Shown piece by piece: positions 22,162-31,214 of a stretch of DNA of 35,845 bases. Made by a program: the position numbers and the translations under genes. The notes beneath the pieces were generated by a model. The model made no database searches. It was not told where the DNA came from and saw only the letters and a list, made by a program, of their open reading frames with translations. This DNA is from Brevundimonas sp. (lineage in GTDB: Bacteria > Pseudomonadota > Alphaproteobacteria > Caulobacterales > Caulobacteraceae): the NCBI RefSeq assembly GCF_029945885.1, contig NZ_JAQSDK010000013.1, forward strand, positions 193,727 through 229,571, in the 5' to 3' direction. Position 1 is the first letter of the stretch, and every line of letters starts with the position of its first letter.

Positions 22162-22779
22162 ATGGCCTTTCATGAGGTGAGCCTGCCGGCGCGGCTGGCC
22201 TTCGGCTCGACCGGGGGTGTCGAGCGGCGGACCGAGGTGGTGACGCTGGGCTCGGGCTATGAGCGGCGGTCGACGCCCTGGGCCCAGGGGCGGCGGCGCT
22301 ATCTGATCGGGGCCAACCTGCGCTCGCTGGACGACATGGCGGCCCTGACGGCCTTCTTCGAGGCGCGGCGGGGGCGGCTGTACGGCTTCCGGTTTCGCGA
22401 CTTCGCCGATTTCAAATCGTGTGCGCCGGGGGCGGAAGTGACGGCGACGGACCAGACCCTGGGAACCGGCGACGGGGTCGCGGCGGTGTTTTCGCTGGGC
22501 AAGGCCTATGGCGACCAGGTGCGGGACATCACCAAGCCGGTGGCGGGATCGGTGCGGGTCGCGGTCGCCGGGGTCGCGCTGGACGGGGCGGCGTTCACGG
22601 TCGAGGCGACGACCGGGCGGGTGACGCTGGCGGTGCCGCCGGAGCCGGGGGCGGTGGTGACGGCGGGCTTTGTCTTCGACACCCCTGTGCGGTTCGACGC
22701 CGACCGGATCGAGGTGACGCTGGAGACGTTCGGCGCGGGGCGGATGGCGGCGGTGCCGCTGATCGAGATCAGGGTCTGA
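22162..22779 (+). CDS. GTA g12: distal tail protein (DUF2460 family)
   Basis: A 205-residue DUF2460 protein. It begins AFHEVSLPARLAFGSTGGVERRTEVVTLGSGYERRSTPWAQGRRRYLIGANLRSLDD, continues with FFEARRGRLYGFRFRDFADFKSC and has VRFDADRIEVTLETFGAGRMAAVPLIEIR at the end. It matches the Dit-like ring linking the tube to the baseplate. AGGAGG sits about 6 nt before the ATG, giving this gene its own strong ribosome-binding site after the DUF805 interruption. Confidence 0.94.
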   Translation: MAFHEVSLPARLAFGSTGGVERRTEVVTLGSGYERRSTPWAQGRRRYLIGANLRSLDDMAALTAFFEARRGRLYGFRFRDFADFKSCAPGAEVTATDQTLGTGDGVAAVFSLGKAYGDQVRDITKPVAGSVRVAVAGVALDGAAFTVEATTGRVTLAVPPEPGAVVTAGFVFDTPVRFDADRIEVTLETFGAGRMAAVPLIEIRV

Positions 22780-22782
22780 ACC

Positions 22783-23436
22783 ATGCGTGACATACCGGAT
22801 GAAATGGTCGCCCGCATCGAGAGCGGGGCGGCGACCCTGTGCCATGTCTGGCGGTTGATGCGCGCCGACGGGGTGGAGATGGGGTTCACCGATCACGACC
22901 GCGACCTGACCGTCGACGGGGTGGTGTGTCGGGCGGCCAGCGGCTGGACGGCGGGAGCGGGCGAGAGCGGCGTCGGGGCGGCGGCCGGGAGTTTCGTCGC
23001 CTCGGGCGGCCTGGATGACGATGCTCTGACCGAGGCCGATATCCGCGCCGGCCTCTATGACGGGGCCCGGGTCGACCTGTGGCGGGTCGACTGGACGCAG
23101 CCGACCCTGGCAGTGCGGCTGTGGAGCGCGACCCTGACCCGACTGCGGCGCGAAGGGGAGGCCTTTGTCGCCGAGCTGGAGGGACCGCTGGCGGCGCTGG
23201 AGCGGGTGGTCGGACGCACCTATGGCCGCGACTGCGATGCGCAGCTGGGCGATAGGCGGTGTCGGGTCGATATGGCGCTCTTTCCCGGCCAGGCCTGCGA
23301 CAAGCGCTGGGCGACCTGTACCAGGGTGTTCGGCAACGGGCTCAATTTCCAGGGCTTTCCTGACATCCCCGGCGACGACTTCCTGACGGCCCATCCGGCC
23401 GGGGGCGGGCGTCATGACGGCGGGAGCCGGCGATGA
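22783..23436 (+). CDS. GTA g13: baseplate hub protein (DUF2163 family)
   Basis: A 217-residue hub protein: LCHVWRLMRADGVEMGFTDHDRDLTVDGVVCRAASGWTAGAGESGVG near the N-terminus and ELEGPLAALERVVGRTYGRDCDAQLGDRRCRVD near the C-terminus. Four cysteines at 151, 160, 172 and 179 (C-x8-C-x11-C-x6-C) could hold an iron-sulfur cluster, as reported for RcGTA hub proteins. The gene starts 3 nt after g12 and overlaps g14 by 4 nt (ATGA). Confidence 0.92.
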   Translation: MRDIPDEMVARIESGAATLCHVWRLMRADGVEMGFTDHDRDLTVDGVVCRAASGWTAGAGESGVGAAAGSFVASGGLDDDALTEADIRAGLYDGARVDLWRVDWTQPTLAVRLWSATLTRLRREGEAFVAELEGPLAALERVVGRTYGRDCDAQLGDRRCRVDMALFPGQACDKRWATCTRVFGNGLNFQGFPDIPGDDFLTAHPAGGGRHDGGSRR

Positions 23437-23882
23437 GGGCGTCGGCGCTGGCGGTGGCGCGTGCCTGGCTGGGGACGCCCTATCGGCATCAGGCGAGCCT
23501 GAAGGGTGAGGGGACCGATTGTCTGGGGCTGGTGCGCGGTATCTGGCGCGCCCTGTACGGGACGGAGCCGGAGCCGGCTCCGCCCTACAGCGCCGACTGG
23601 GCCGAGGTCGGGGGCGAGGAGACCCTGCTGGCGGCGGCGCGGTGCCGGCTGGTCGAGATCCCGACCGGGCAGGCGGAGCCGGGTGATGTGATGTTGTTCC
23701 GCATGAGCGCCGGTGCCCCGGCCAAACACTGTGCGGTGCTGAGCGACACGGCGGGGCCCGAGCCGCGGATGATCCACGCCTACTGGGGCCGGTCGGTGGT
23801 CGAGAGCTGGATGGGGCCGTGGTGGCGGCGGCGGCTGGTCGCAGCCTTCACCTGGCCTGATGCGACGGACGGAGCGGGCTGA
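23433..23882 (+). CDS. GTA g14: NlpC/P60-type cell-wall peptidase
   Basis: A 149-residue tail-associated endopeptidase that should cleave peptidoglycan during DNA delivery. Catalytic Cys30 is in GEGTDCLGLVRGIWRALYG, His99 in PAKHCAVL, and the likely third residue is His115 in RMIHAYWGR. SWMGPWWRRRLVAAFTWP ends it. It overlaps the g13 stop (ATGA) and shares one base with the g15 start (TGATG). Confidence 0.94.
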   Translation: MRASALAVARAWLGTPYRHQASLKGEGTDCLGLVRGIWRALYGTEPEPAPPYSADWAEVGGEETLLAAARCRLVEIPTGQAEPGDVMLFRMSAGAPAKHCAVLSDTAGPEPRMIHAYWGRSVVESWMGPWWRRRLVAAFTWPDATDGAG

Positions 23883-26800
23883 TGGCGCAGGTGGTGCTGG
23901 GCGGAATCGGGGCCGCGGTCGGCGGGGGTGTCGGCCAGGCGATCGGGGCGGCCCTGGGCGGAATGGTGGACCGCGGTCTGGTCGCCTCCCTGTCGCCGGC
24001 GCGGCAGCGGGGGCCGCGGCTGGAGTCGCTGAAGGTCCAGTCCTCGGCGGAGGGCGCGCCGATGGCCTGTGTGTTCGGACGGGCGCGGGTGACGGGTCAG
24101 GTGATCTGGGCGGCGCGGTTCCAGGAACGACGCACCACGTCCTCGGGCGGCAAGGGCGGGCCACGCACGGTCGACTATGACTATTCGCTGAGTTTCGCCG
24201 TGGCCCTGTGCGAGGGGCCGATCGACGGGGTCGGCCGGGTCTGGGCCGACGGGCGGCCGATGGACCTTAGCGGGGTGACGATGCGGGTGCACCGGGGCAT
24301 GGCGGACCAGACCCCGGACCCGCTGATCGAGGCGGTCGAGGGATCGGCCCCGGCCTGTCGCGGCACGGCCTATGTCGTGTTCGAGGACCTGCCGTTGACG
24401 CCGTATGGTGACCGGCCGCCGCAACTGGCTTTCGAGGTGTTCCGGCGGGCGCGGGGGACTCAGGCGCGGCTGGAGGACCGGCTGGAAGGCGTGTGTCTGA
24501 TCCCCGGGGCCGGGGAGTTCGTGCTGGCTACAGAGAGAGTGCTGCGCCGCGAGGGGCTGACCCGGACGGCGGTCGAGAATGTCAGTAATGGCCAGGGGCG
24601 TCCCGACCTGGAGGTGTCGCTGGATCAGCTGATGAGCCAGTGCCCGAACCTGAAACGGGTCAGTCTGGTGATCGGCTGGTTCGGGGACGATCTGCGTGCC
24701 GGACAGTGCACGATCCGGCCCGGGGTCGAGCGGCGCGACAAGCCGACCGAGCCACTGGACTGGTCGGTGGCGGGGCTGGACCGGGCCGGGGCCCATCTGA
24801 TCTCGCAATCGGGTGGCGGTCCCGCCTATGGCGGGACGCCGTCCGACGCGACCGTGCGGCAGGCGGTGGCGGCGCTGAAGGCGCGCGGGCTGGCGGTGAC
24901 CCTGTATCCGTTCGTCTTCATGGACATCCCGACCGACAATGACCGGCCGGATCCCTATGGCGGGGCGCGACAGGCGGCCTATCCCTGGCGCGGGCGGATC
25001 CGGGGCGATGACGGTGCCGGGGCGGCGGCACAGGTGGCGAGTCTGTTCGGGGCGGCCGATGGCTGGGGCCTCAGGCGGCTGGCGCTGCACTATGCCGGGC
25101 TGGCGGCGGAGACCGGAGCCGACGGCCTGCTGATCGGCTCGGAGATGCGGGGGCTGACCTGGACGCGGGACGCGGACGGCGGGCATCCGGCCGTCGCGGA
25201 ACTGAGGGCGCTGGCGGCGGAATGCCGGGTTGTGGCGGGACCGGGCGTGGCCCTGTCCTATGCCGCGGACTGGTCGGAGTATTTCGGCCATCACGGCGGC
25301 GATGATGTGATCTTCCATCTCGATCCGCTCTGGGCCGACGCCAATATCGATCATGTCGGCATCGACTGGTACCCGCCGCTGGGGGACTGGCGCGAGGGCG
25401 ACGGGGGACGGGACGCGGCTGTCCATGACGGGCCGGCGGACCCGGCCTATCTGGCCGCGCAGATGGCCGGGGGCGAAGGATTCGACTGGTTCTATGCCGA
25501 TGCGGCGGACCGGGCGGCGCAGACACGCACGCCGATCATCGATGCGACCCATGGCGAGGACTGGGTGTTCCGGCCCAAGGACCTGGCGGGCTGGTGGTCG
25601 AATTCTCACCATGACCGCCCGGGCGGAGTGCGGGCAGTCACGCCGACGGCCTGGGTGCCCGGGCTGAAGCCGGTCCGCCTGACCGAGTTCGGCTGCGCGG
25701 CGGTGGATCGCGGCGGCAATGCACCGAACCTGTTCCAGGACCCCAAGAGTGCCGAGAGCCGCCTGCCGCCGGCTTCGACCGGCGGACGCGACGACGCGAT
25801 GCAGCGGCGGGCGCTGGAGGCGGTGCTGACCCATTTCGACAATCCCGCCCACAATCCGGTGTCGGCCGTCTATGGCGGGCCCATGCTGGAGGGGGCCGAG
25901 GCCTGGTGCTGGGACGCACGGCCCTGGCCCGAATTCCCGGCCCGGGTCGAGCGCTGGGCCGACGCTACGGCCTGGCGCGCCGGCCATTGGTTGAATGGAC
26001 GGATGGTCGGGGAGACCGGTGACCTGCTGGCGGCCATTCTGGAGCGCGGCGGACTATCCGCGGACGATGTCGTGATCGCTCCGGTGACGGCGACGGTGGC
26101 GGGTTATGTCATCGACCGACCGATGCGAACGCGGGATGCGCTGGAGCCCCTTCTGGCCGGACTGAACCTGATCCTGGCCGAACGCGCGGGGCGGATCGCG
26201 ATCCAGGGGGCACCGGAGAGCACCGTGTCGCTGGACCCGGCGGATCTGGCGCTGGGCGAGGACGGGCCAGGCTGGAGCGCCCGCCGGAATCTGGAGCCGC
26301 GGCCGGGCTTGGCCCGGGTCCGGTTTATCGATGCCGACGGCGACTATCAAACGGGATCGGTGGCCGTGCGGTCGGCGGGCGACGGTGGGGCGGTCGATCT
26401 GGACCTGCCGGCTGTGTGCGGCGCGGGCCTGGCGCGGTCGACGGCCGGACGGCTGATCGACGGGGAGGAAGGCGAAACCCTGACGCTGTGGCCGGGGCCG
26501 CGGGATGCGCTACGTCTGGAACCGGGCGACGGAATCCGTCTGGCAGGCCTGCCGGACCTTTGGCGGGTCATCCGGGTGTCGCTGGACGAACGACCGACCG
26601 TGGAGGCGGAGCGGTACCGGACACCGGACGGGGGCATCGGGGACGGGGACGCCGCTGTACGAACCGGCGATGCGGCTGTGGTGGTCGGGGCCCCGCTGTT
26701 GCAGTTGCTGGACCTGCCGGCCCTGCCGGGGCGGGAGGTCGACGGTCGGCCGGTGGCCGTCCTGGCGGCCGAACCCTGGCGACCGATGGCCGTGCACGTG

Positions 26801-27619
26801 GGGTCGTCGCCGGAGGCGCTGACGCAGCGAGCGGTGATTGACCGGCCGGCCACGGTCGGGGGTCTGGTCGAGGACCTCGGACCCGGCGTTCGCTATCGCT
26901 GGGACACGGTCAATACGCTGACGGTCAGGATCGAGGGCCGGCCTCCGGTCAGCCAGGCGGCGGTGGCGGTTCTGGGGGGCGGCAATCTGGTCGCGGTCGG
27001 GACAGTGGCGGGATGGGAGCTGATCCAGTTCCGGACCGCCACCCTGGTCGGCGACGGTGTCTGGCGGCTTGAGGGCCTGTTGCGGGGGCAACAGGGCTCG
27101 GAGGGGGCCATGGGTGCCGGTGCAGGGAGCGGGGCGCGGGTGGTGTTTCTCGAGCCCGCGCCGGGTCGGGTGGAGATCGGGCCGGCGGAGCGCGGACTGT
27201 CGCTGCTGTGCCGGGCCGGACCGGTGGGGATGCCGCCGGGCGGCACCGGGTTCAGCAGCGTGGACTTTACCTTCGAGGGGCTGGGCGATCGTCCCTGGAG
27301 TCCGGCGCATCTGCGGGTGGGACCGGATGGTGAGGGCGGGTTCCGGATCGGCTGGATTCCCAGGGTAAGGGTGCACGGAGACCGTTGGGACGGCGACCCG
27401 GTGCCGGTCGACGCGACACGGTTCCGGCTGCGGGTGCTGCAGGGCGGCAGCGAGCGGCGGGTGATCGTGACGGAGGCGACTGGGGTGATCTATCCGGCTT
27501 CGGCGCTGGCTGAAGATTTTCCGGGCGGCCCCGGGGCCGGGGCCGAGGTCGTCGTATGCCAGTGGAATCCGGCCTTCGGCTGGGGCGCGGAAGCCGCCGT
27601 TTCGATCCCGGGGCCGTGA
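23882..27619 (+). CDS. GTA g15: megatron baseplate protein with TIM-barrel-like domain
   Basis: A 1245-residue tip protein. The N-terminus has a Gly/Ala-rich amphipathic stretch (GGIGAAVGGGVGQAIGAALGGMVDRGL) that may contact membranes. A conserved phage-tip region follows (APMACVFGRARVTGQVIWAARF, DYDYSLSFAVALCEGPIDGVGRVWADGRP). A glycoside-hydrolase TIM-barrel-like domain spans about residues 310-620 (LIGSEMRGLTWTRD, HVGIDWYPPLGDWREG, VRLTEFGCAAVDRGGN). Then comes the YVIDRPMRTRDALEPLLAGLNLILAE domain and a beta-rich C-terminus. It is the receptor-facing and DNA-delivery component of the particle. It is full length and uninterrupted, which argues that the cluster is maintained. Confidence 0.96.
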   Translation: MAQVVLGGIGAAVGGGVGQAIGAALGGMVDRGLVASLSPARQRGPRLESLKVQSSAEGAPMACVFGRARVTGQVIWAARFQERRTTSSGGKGGPRTVDYDYSLSFAVALCEGPIDGVGRVWADGRPMDLSGVTMRVHRGMADQTPDPLIEAVEGSAPACRGTAYVVFEDLPLTPYGDRPPQLAFEVFRRARGTQARLEDRLEGVCLIPGAGEFVLATERVLRREGLTRTAVENVSNGQGRPDLEVSLDQLMSQCPNLKRVSLVIGWFGDDLRAGQCTIRPGVERRDKPTEPLDWSVAGLDRAGAHLISQSGGGPAYGGTPSDATVRQAVAALKARGLAVTLYPFVFMDIPTDNDRPDPYGGARQAAYPWRGRIRGDDGAGAAAQVASLFGAADGWGLRRLALHYAGLAAETGADGLLIGSEMRGLTWTRDADGGHPAVAELRALAAECRVVAGPGVALSYAADWSEYFGHHGGDDVIFHLDPLWADANIDHVGIDWYPPLGDWREGDGGRDAAVHDGPADPAYLAAQMAGGEGFDWFYADAADRAAQTRTPIIDATHGEDWVFRPKDLAGWWSNSHHDRPGGVRAVTPTAWVPGLKPVRLTEFGCAAVDRGGNAPNLFQDPKSAESRLPPASTGGRDDAMQRRALEAVLTHFDNPAHNPVSAVYGGPMLEGAEAWCWDARPWPEFPARVERWADATAWRAGHWLNGRMVGETGDLLAAILERGGLSADDVVIAPVTATVAGYVIDRPMRTRDALEPLLAGLNLILAERAGRIAIQGAPESTVSLDPADLALGEDGPGWSARRNLEPRPGLARVRFIDADGDYQTGSVAVRSAGDGGAVDLDLPAVCGAGLARSTAGRLIDGEEGETLTLWPGPRDALRLEPGDGIRLAGLPDLWRVIRVSLDERPTVEAERYRTPDGGIGDGDAAVRTGDAAVVVGAPLLQLLDLPALPGREVDGRPVAVLAAEPWRPMAVHVGSSPEALTQRAVIDRPATVGGLVEDLGPGVRYRWDTVNTLTVRIEGRPPVSQAAVAVLGGGNLVAVGTVAGWELIQFRTATLVGDGVWRLEGLLRGQQGSEGAMGAGAGSGARVVFLEPAPGRVEIGPAERGLSLLCRAGPVGMPPGGTGFSSVDFTFEGLGDRPWSPAHLRVGPDGEGGFRIGWIPRVRVHGDRWDGDPVPVDATRFRLRVLQGGSERRVIVTEATGVIYPASALAEDFPGGPGAGAEVVVCQWNPAFGWGAEAAVSIPGP

Positions 27620-27680
27620 CGGAGTTGCATCGCCCCTTTGCGTGGCCCGGTGCATGGCTTAACTGACGCTCTGGCACTGG

Positions 27681-28610
27681 ATGGAGCGAAGAGCGAACGT
27701 GGCTGGCGATCCTTACAAGGAACTGGGCGTTTCCAAGGGCGCGAGCGCGGACGAAATCAAGAAGGCGTTCCGCAAGCTCGCCAAGGAACTCCATCCCGAC
27801 AAAAATCCGGGCAATACGACCGCCGATGAGCGGTTCAAACGCATCACAGCGGCCTTTGACCTGCTGGGCGACGCCGAGAAGCGGGCCAAATACGACCGCG
27901 GCGAGATCGATGCCGACGGCCGCGAGCAGTTTCGTGGCGGCGGCGGCCGCGGCGGTGGATTCAGTCCGGGCGGAGCGGCCGGGCCGGGCGGCGCGCGGGC
28001 AGGGTTCGAGAATATCGATCTGGATGATCTGTTCGGCATGTTCGGGGGCGGGGCCCCCGGTGGAGGCCGGGCCGGTGGGCGAGGCTTCCAGACTCGCGGC
28101 CAGGATGTGCGGGCGACGCTGGAAATCAGCCTCGAGGACTCGATCGCCGGGGCGACCCGTCGCATCCAGTTTTCGGACGGACGGACACTGGATGTCACCA
28201 TTCCCAAGGGCGCGGCCGACGGTCAGGTGATCCGTCTGCGGGGACAGGGATCTCCGGGACGGGGCGGCGAGGCCGGTGACGCCCTGATCGAGCTGAAGAT
28301 CGCCCCCCATCCGCTGTACAGCCGCGACGGCGCGGACCTGACCATGGACCTGCCAGTGTCGGTGCCGGATGCGGTGCTGGGTGGCAAGATCCCGGTCCGG
28401 ACCCCGGAAGGGACCGTCAGCATGACCATTCCCAAGGACTCGAACTCGGGACAGGTGCTGCGGCTGAAGGGGCGAGGGGCCTTCGCCGCCGGCAAGCGCG
28501 GCGATCTTCTGGCCCGGTTGATCGTGACCCTGCCGGAGCAGCCGGACGAGGCCCTGGTCAAATTCGCTACCGACTGGCGCAACAAGCGTCCTTACCGGCC
28601 GGGAAAATAG
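27681..28610 (+). CDS. DnaJ/CbpA-type co-chaperone (class B J-domain protein)
   Basis: A 309-residue Hsp40. The J-domain has the HPD motif at residues 38-40 (KLAKELHPDKNPGN). It is followed by a Gly-rich linker (RGGGGRGGGFSPGG), FENIDLDDLFGMFGGG, and two C-terminal substrate-binding domains (DVRATLEISLEDSIAGATRRIQF; DLTMDLPVSVPDAVLGGKIPVRTPEG). No zinc-finger CxxCxGxG repeats are present, so it is a CbpA-like class B protein, not DnaJ itself. An in-frame GTG at 27699 (VAGDPYKELGV) also fits the conserved J-domain start. serC follows after 4 nt. Confidence 0.92.
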   Translation: MERRANVAGDPYKELGVSKGASADEIKKAFRKLAKELHPDKNPGNTTADERFKRITAAFDLLGDAEKRAKYDRGEIDADGREQFRGGGGRGGGFSPGGAAGPGGARAGFENIDLDDLFGMFGGGAPGGGRAGGRGFQTRGQDVRATLEISLEDSIAGATRRIQFSDGRTLDVTIPKGAADGQVIRLRGQGSPGRGGEAGDALIELKIAPHPLYSRDGADLTMDLPVSVPDAVLGGKIPVRTPEGTVSMTIPKDSNSGQVLRLKGRGAFAAGKRGDLLARLIVTLPEQPDEALVKFATDWRNKRPYRPGK

Positions 28611-28614
28611 GCTG

Positions 28615-29772
28615 ATGAACCGTCCCGACGTCAAACCCGAGCGGCCCTGGTTTTCGGCCGGCCCCACGGCCAAGCGTCCGGGCTGGTCGTCGCAGGCCCT
28701 GCCCCATGACCTTCTGGGGCGCGGCATTCGCGCGCCCGAGGTGGTGGCGCGCTTCGCCCACGGCCTGGCGTTGACGCGCCAGGTGCTGGAGGTCCCGGAG
28801 GACTGGGTGCTGGTCTATACGCCGGGCTCGGACACCGGCGCGGTCGAGGCCGTGCTCTGGTCGATGCTGGGGCAGCGGCCGGTGCAAGTGCTGGCATTCG
28901 AGAATTTCGGCCAGCAGTGGGCGATCGATGTGCGCGATCACCTGAAGCTGGAGCCCGAGGTGCTGTCGGCCCCGTGGGGTGAGCTGCCGGACCTGTCGCG
29001 CGTCGATCCGGCCAGCGATCTGGTGTTTCCGTGGAACGGCACGACCTCGGGCGTGAAGATGCCGAATGCGGACTTCATCGCTGCGGATCGCGAGGGGCTG
29101 GCCATCTGTGATGCGACCTCGGCGGCCTTCGCCATGGCCATGCCGTGGGCGCGGCTGGATGTCGTGACCTTCTCGTTCCAGAAGGCGTTGGGCGGGGAGG
29201 CCGGAATCGGCGTGGTCGCCATGTCGCCCCGGGCCGTGGCGCGACTGGACAGCTATGAGCCGCCGCGTGCCGTGCCCAAGGTGTTGCGGCTGCGCAATGG
29301 CAAGGGCTTCGATCGCGCCCTGGCGTCCGGGTCGATGATCAACACCTTTTCTGTCTGGACCCTCGAGGACTGGATCGACGGCCTGGAGTGGGCTCGGGCG
29401 ATCGGCGGGCTGGACGCCCTGATCGTCCGGACGGAGGCCAATGCCGCGGCCCTGGGGACCTGGGTCGAGCGGACGGACTGGATCGACTTCCTCGCCGCCG
29501 ACCCGGCGAGCCGGTCGACCACCTCGGTCTGTCTGAAGATTGTCGACGTCCGGGTCACGGCGCTGGATGAGGCGGGGCGGCAGGCCTTCGTCAAACGGAT
29601 GAAGGCCTTGCTGGAGGCGGAGGGGGCGGCGTTTGACGTCGAGTCCCACCGCAATGCCCCGGCGGGCCTGCGAATCTGGTGTGGCTGCACCGTCGAAACA
29701 GCCGATGTCGTGGCCGCCACACCGTGGCTGGACTGGGCCTTTGCCTGCGCCGTCGCCGAATTGAGTCGATGA
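28615..29772 (+). CDS. serC: Phosphoserine aminotransferase
   Basis: A 385-residue PLP enzyme converting 3-phosphohydroxypyruvate and glutamate to phosphoserine in serine biosynthesis. It shows the alphaproteobacterial SerC type: RPWFSAGPTAKRPGW at the start, VLVYTPGSDTGAVEAVLW, FPWNGTTSGVKMP, CDATSAAFAM, the PLP lysine K190 in TFSFQKALGGEAG, and NTFSVWTLEDWIDGLEWA. It starts 4 nt after the J-protein stop, implying co-transcription. serA, often next to serC in this class, is not in the window; purA follows 86 nt downstream. Confidence 0.93.
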   Translation: MNRPDVKPERPWFSAGPTAKRPGWSSQALPHDLLGRGIRAPEVVARFAHGLALTRQVLEVPEDWVLVYTPGSDTGAVEAVLWSMLGQRPVQVLAFENFGQQWAIDVRDHLKLEPEVLSAPWGELPDLSRVDPASDLVFPWNGTTSGVKMPNADFIAADREGLAICDATSAAFAMAMPWARLDVVTFSFQKALGGEAGIGVVAMSPRAVARLDSYEPPRAVPKVLRLRNGKGFDRALASGSMINTFSVWTLEDWIDGLEWARAIGGLDALIVRTEANAAALGTWVERTDWIDFLAADPASRSTTSVCLKIVDVRVTALDEAGRQAFVKRMKALLEAEGAAFDVESHRNAPAGLRIWCGCTVETADVVAATPWLDWAFACAVAELSR

Positions 29773-29788
29773 GAATTCGTCCAATGGG

Positions 29789-29817
29789 ACGACACCCGGC
29801 GATTCCCCGGCTATAGG
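29789..29817 (+). promoter_or_regulatory. Candidate promoter for purA
   Basis: ACGACA (29789-29794), 17-bp spacer, TATAGG (29812-29817). The GCTATAGG around the -10 resembles the Caulobacter housekeeping -10 GCTANAWC. Transcription would begin about 35 nt before the TTG start of purA. Confidence 0.45.
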
Positions 29818-29858
29818 CTGCGCCCGCATTCCCCAAACCCGGGCAGCGGAGAACGATC

Positions 29859-31151
29859 TTGGCAAATGTCGCAGTAGTCGGTGCCCAGTGGGGTGACGAG
29901 GGCAAGGGCAAGATCGTTGATTGGCTGTCCAATCGCGCCGACGTGGTGGTGCGGTTCCAGGGCGGCCACAACGCCGGCCATACGCTGGTCGTCGGCGACA
30001 TCACCTACAAATTGAGCCTGCTGCCGTCGGGCGTGGTGCAGGGCAAGCCCTCGGTCATCGGTAACGGCGTGGTCGTCGACCCGTGGGCCCTGATCGACGA
30101 GATCGGCCGGCTGGAGGCCCAGGGCGTCAGGATCACGCCCGACCTGCTGACCCTGGCCGACAATGCCTGTCTGATCCTGCCGCTGCACCGCGACCTGGAC
30201 CAGGCGCGCGAGGCCCAGGCCGGAAAGACCAAGATCGGCACCACCGGTCGGGGTATCGGCCCCGCCTATGAGGACAAGGCCGGACGGCGCGCCATCCGGG
30301 TCGGTGACCTGTCCGACCCCGAGGCGCTGGACGCCAAGATCGAGCGGCTGCTGGCCCACCACAATGCCCTGCGCAAGGGGCTGGACCTGGCCGAGGTCGA
30401 TGTGGCCGGGCTGAAGGCCGCCCTGCTGGAGATCGCGCCGAAGGTCCTGCCCTTCGCCAGCCAGCCGGTGTGGCGGATGCTGGACCGGGCCTATCGTGAC
30501 GGCAAACGCATCCTGTTCGAGGGGGCCCAGGGTTCGCTGCTGGACGTCGACCACGGCACCTATCCCTATGTGACCTCGTCCAACACCGTGGCCGGGCAGG
30601 CGGCGGCCGGCTCGGGCCTGGGCCCGCGGTCGGTCGGCTATGTGCTGGGCATCGTGAAGGCCTATACGACCCGGGTCGGTGAGGGGCCGTTCCCGACCGA
30701 ACTGTTCGACGCCGACGGCGGGCGGATCGCCGAACGCGGACGCGAGTTCGGTACGGTCACAGGCCGGCCGCGGCGCTGCGGCTGGTTCGACGCGGTGCTG
30801 GTGCGGCAGTCGATCGCCATCAACGGCATCCACGGCATCGCCCTGACCAAGCTGGACGTGCTGGACGGGTTTGACGAGCTGAAAATCTGCACCGGCTATC
30901 GCATCGGCGACCGGGTGCTGGACTATCTGCCGGCGGGTATGAAGGATCAGGCGGCGGCCGAGCCGATCTATGAGTCGATCGAGGGCTGGTCCGAGAGCAC
31001 CCAGGGCGCGCGGTCGTGGAAGGACCTGCCGGCCAATGCGATCAAATATGTGCGGCGGATCGAGGAGTTGATCGCGGCCCCGGTGGCGCTGCTGTCGACC
31101 AGTCCCGAGCGGGACGACACCATCCTGATGCACGATCCCTTCCAGGGCTAG
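29859..31151 (+). CDS. purA: Adenylosuccinate synthetase
   Basis: A 430-residue GTP-dependent enzyme making adenylosuccinate from IMP and aspartate in AMP synthesis. N-terminal [23 protein letters not shown] holds catalytic Asp13 and the GTP loop, followed by GGHNAGHT with catalytic His41. [54 protein letters not shown] and [12 protein letters not shown] are family blocks. The start is TTG at 29859, with GGAG 7 nt upstream; no nearby ATG or GTG would keep the conserved N-terminus. Length is normal. Confidence 0.97.
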   Translation: MANVAVVGAQWGDEGKGKIVDWLSNRADVVVRFQGGHNAGHTLVVGDITYKLSLLPSGVVQGKPSVIGNGVVVDPWALIDEIGRLEAQGVRITPDLLTLADNACLILPLHRDLDQAREAQAGKTKIGTTGRGIGPAYEDKAGRRAIRVGDLSDPEALDAKIERLLAHHNALRKGLDLAEVDVAGLKAALLEIAPKVLPFASQPVWRMLDRAYRDGKRILFEGAQGSLLDVDHGTYPYVTSSNTVAGQAAAGSGLGPRSVGYVLGIVKAYTTRVGEGPFPTELFDADGGRIAERGREFGTVTGRPRRCGWFDAVLVRQSIAINGIHGIALTKLDVLDGFDELKICTGYRIGDRVLDYLPAGMKDQAAAEPIYESIEGWSESTQGARSWKDLPANAIKYVRRIEELIAAPVALLSTSPERDDTILMHDPFQG

Positions 31152-31214
31152 GCGCGTATTCAACACGTCTTAACCGGCGTCTGATATCCGGAATCCTCTT
31201 CTGGAGAGCGTTTC

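Larger units (their letters stand above)
13123..27619 (+). mobile_element. RcGTA-type gene transfer agent structural cluster
   Basis: Genes follow the canonical RcGTA order g1-g15: small terminase, TerL, portal, protease, capsid, connector, stopper, tail terminator, tail tube, g10, g10.1, tape measure, distal tail, hub, peptidase and megatron. No integrase, replication, lysis or repressor genes are present, as expected for a domesticated GTA that packages random host DNA. Most plus-strand neighbours overlap by 1-4 nt. Three minus-strand genes (15835-16206, 16982-17542, 21594-22082) interrupt the otherwise unidirectional block. Regulation would be expected from host factors such as GafA/GafYZ homologues, none of which is in the window. 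Confidence 0.93.

Noticed and set aside
23780..25987. 735-codon minus-strand frame opposite g15
   Set aside because: Low-complexity Arg/Pro-rich shadow of the megatron gene.
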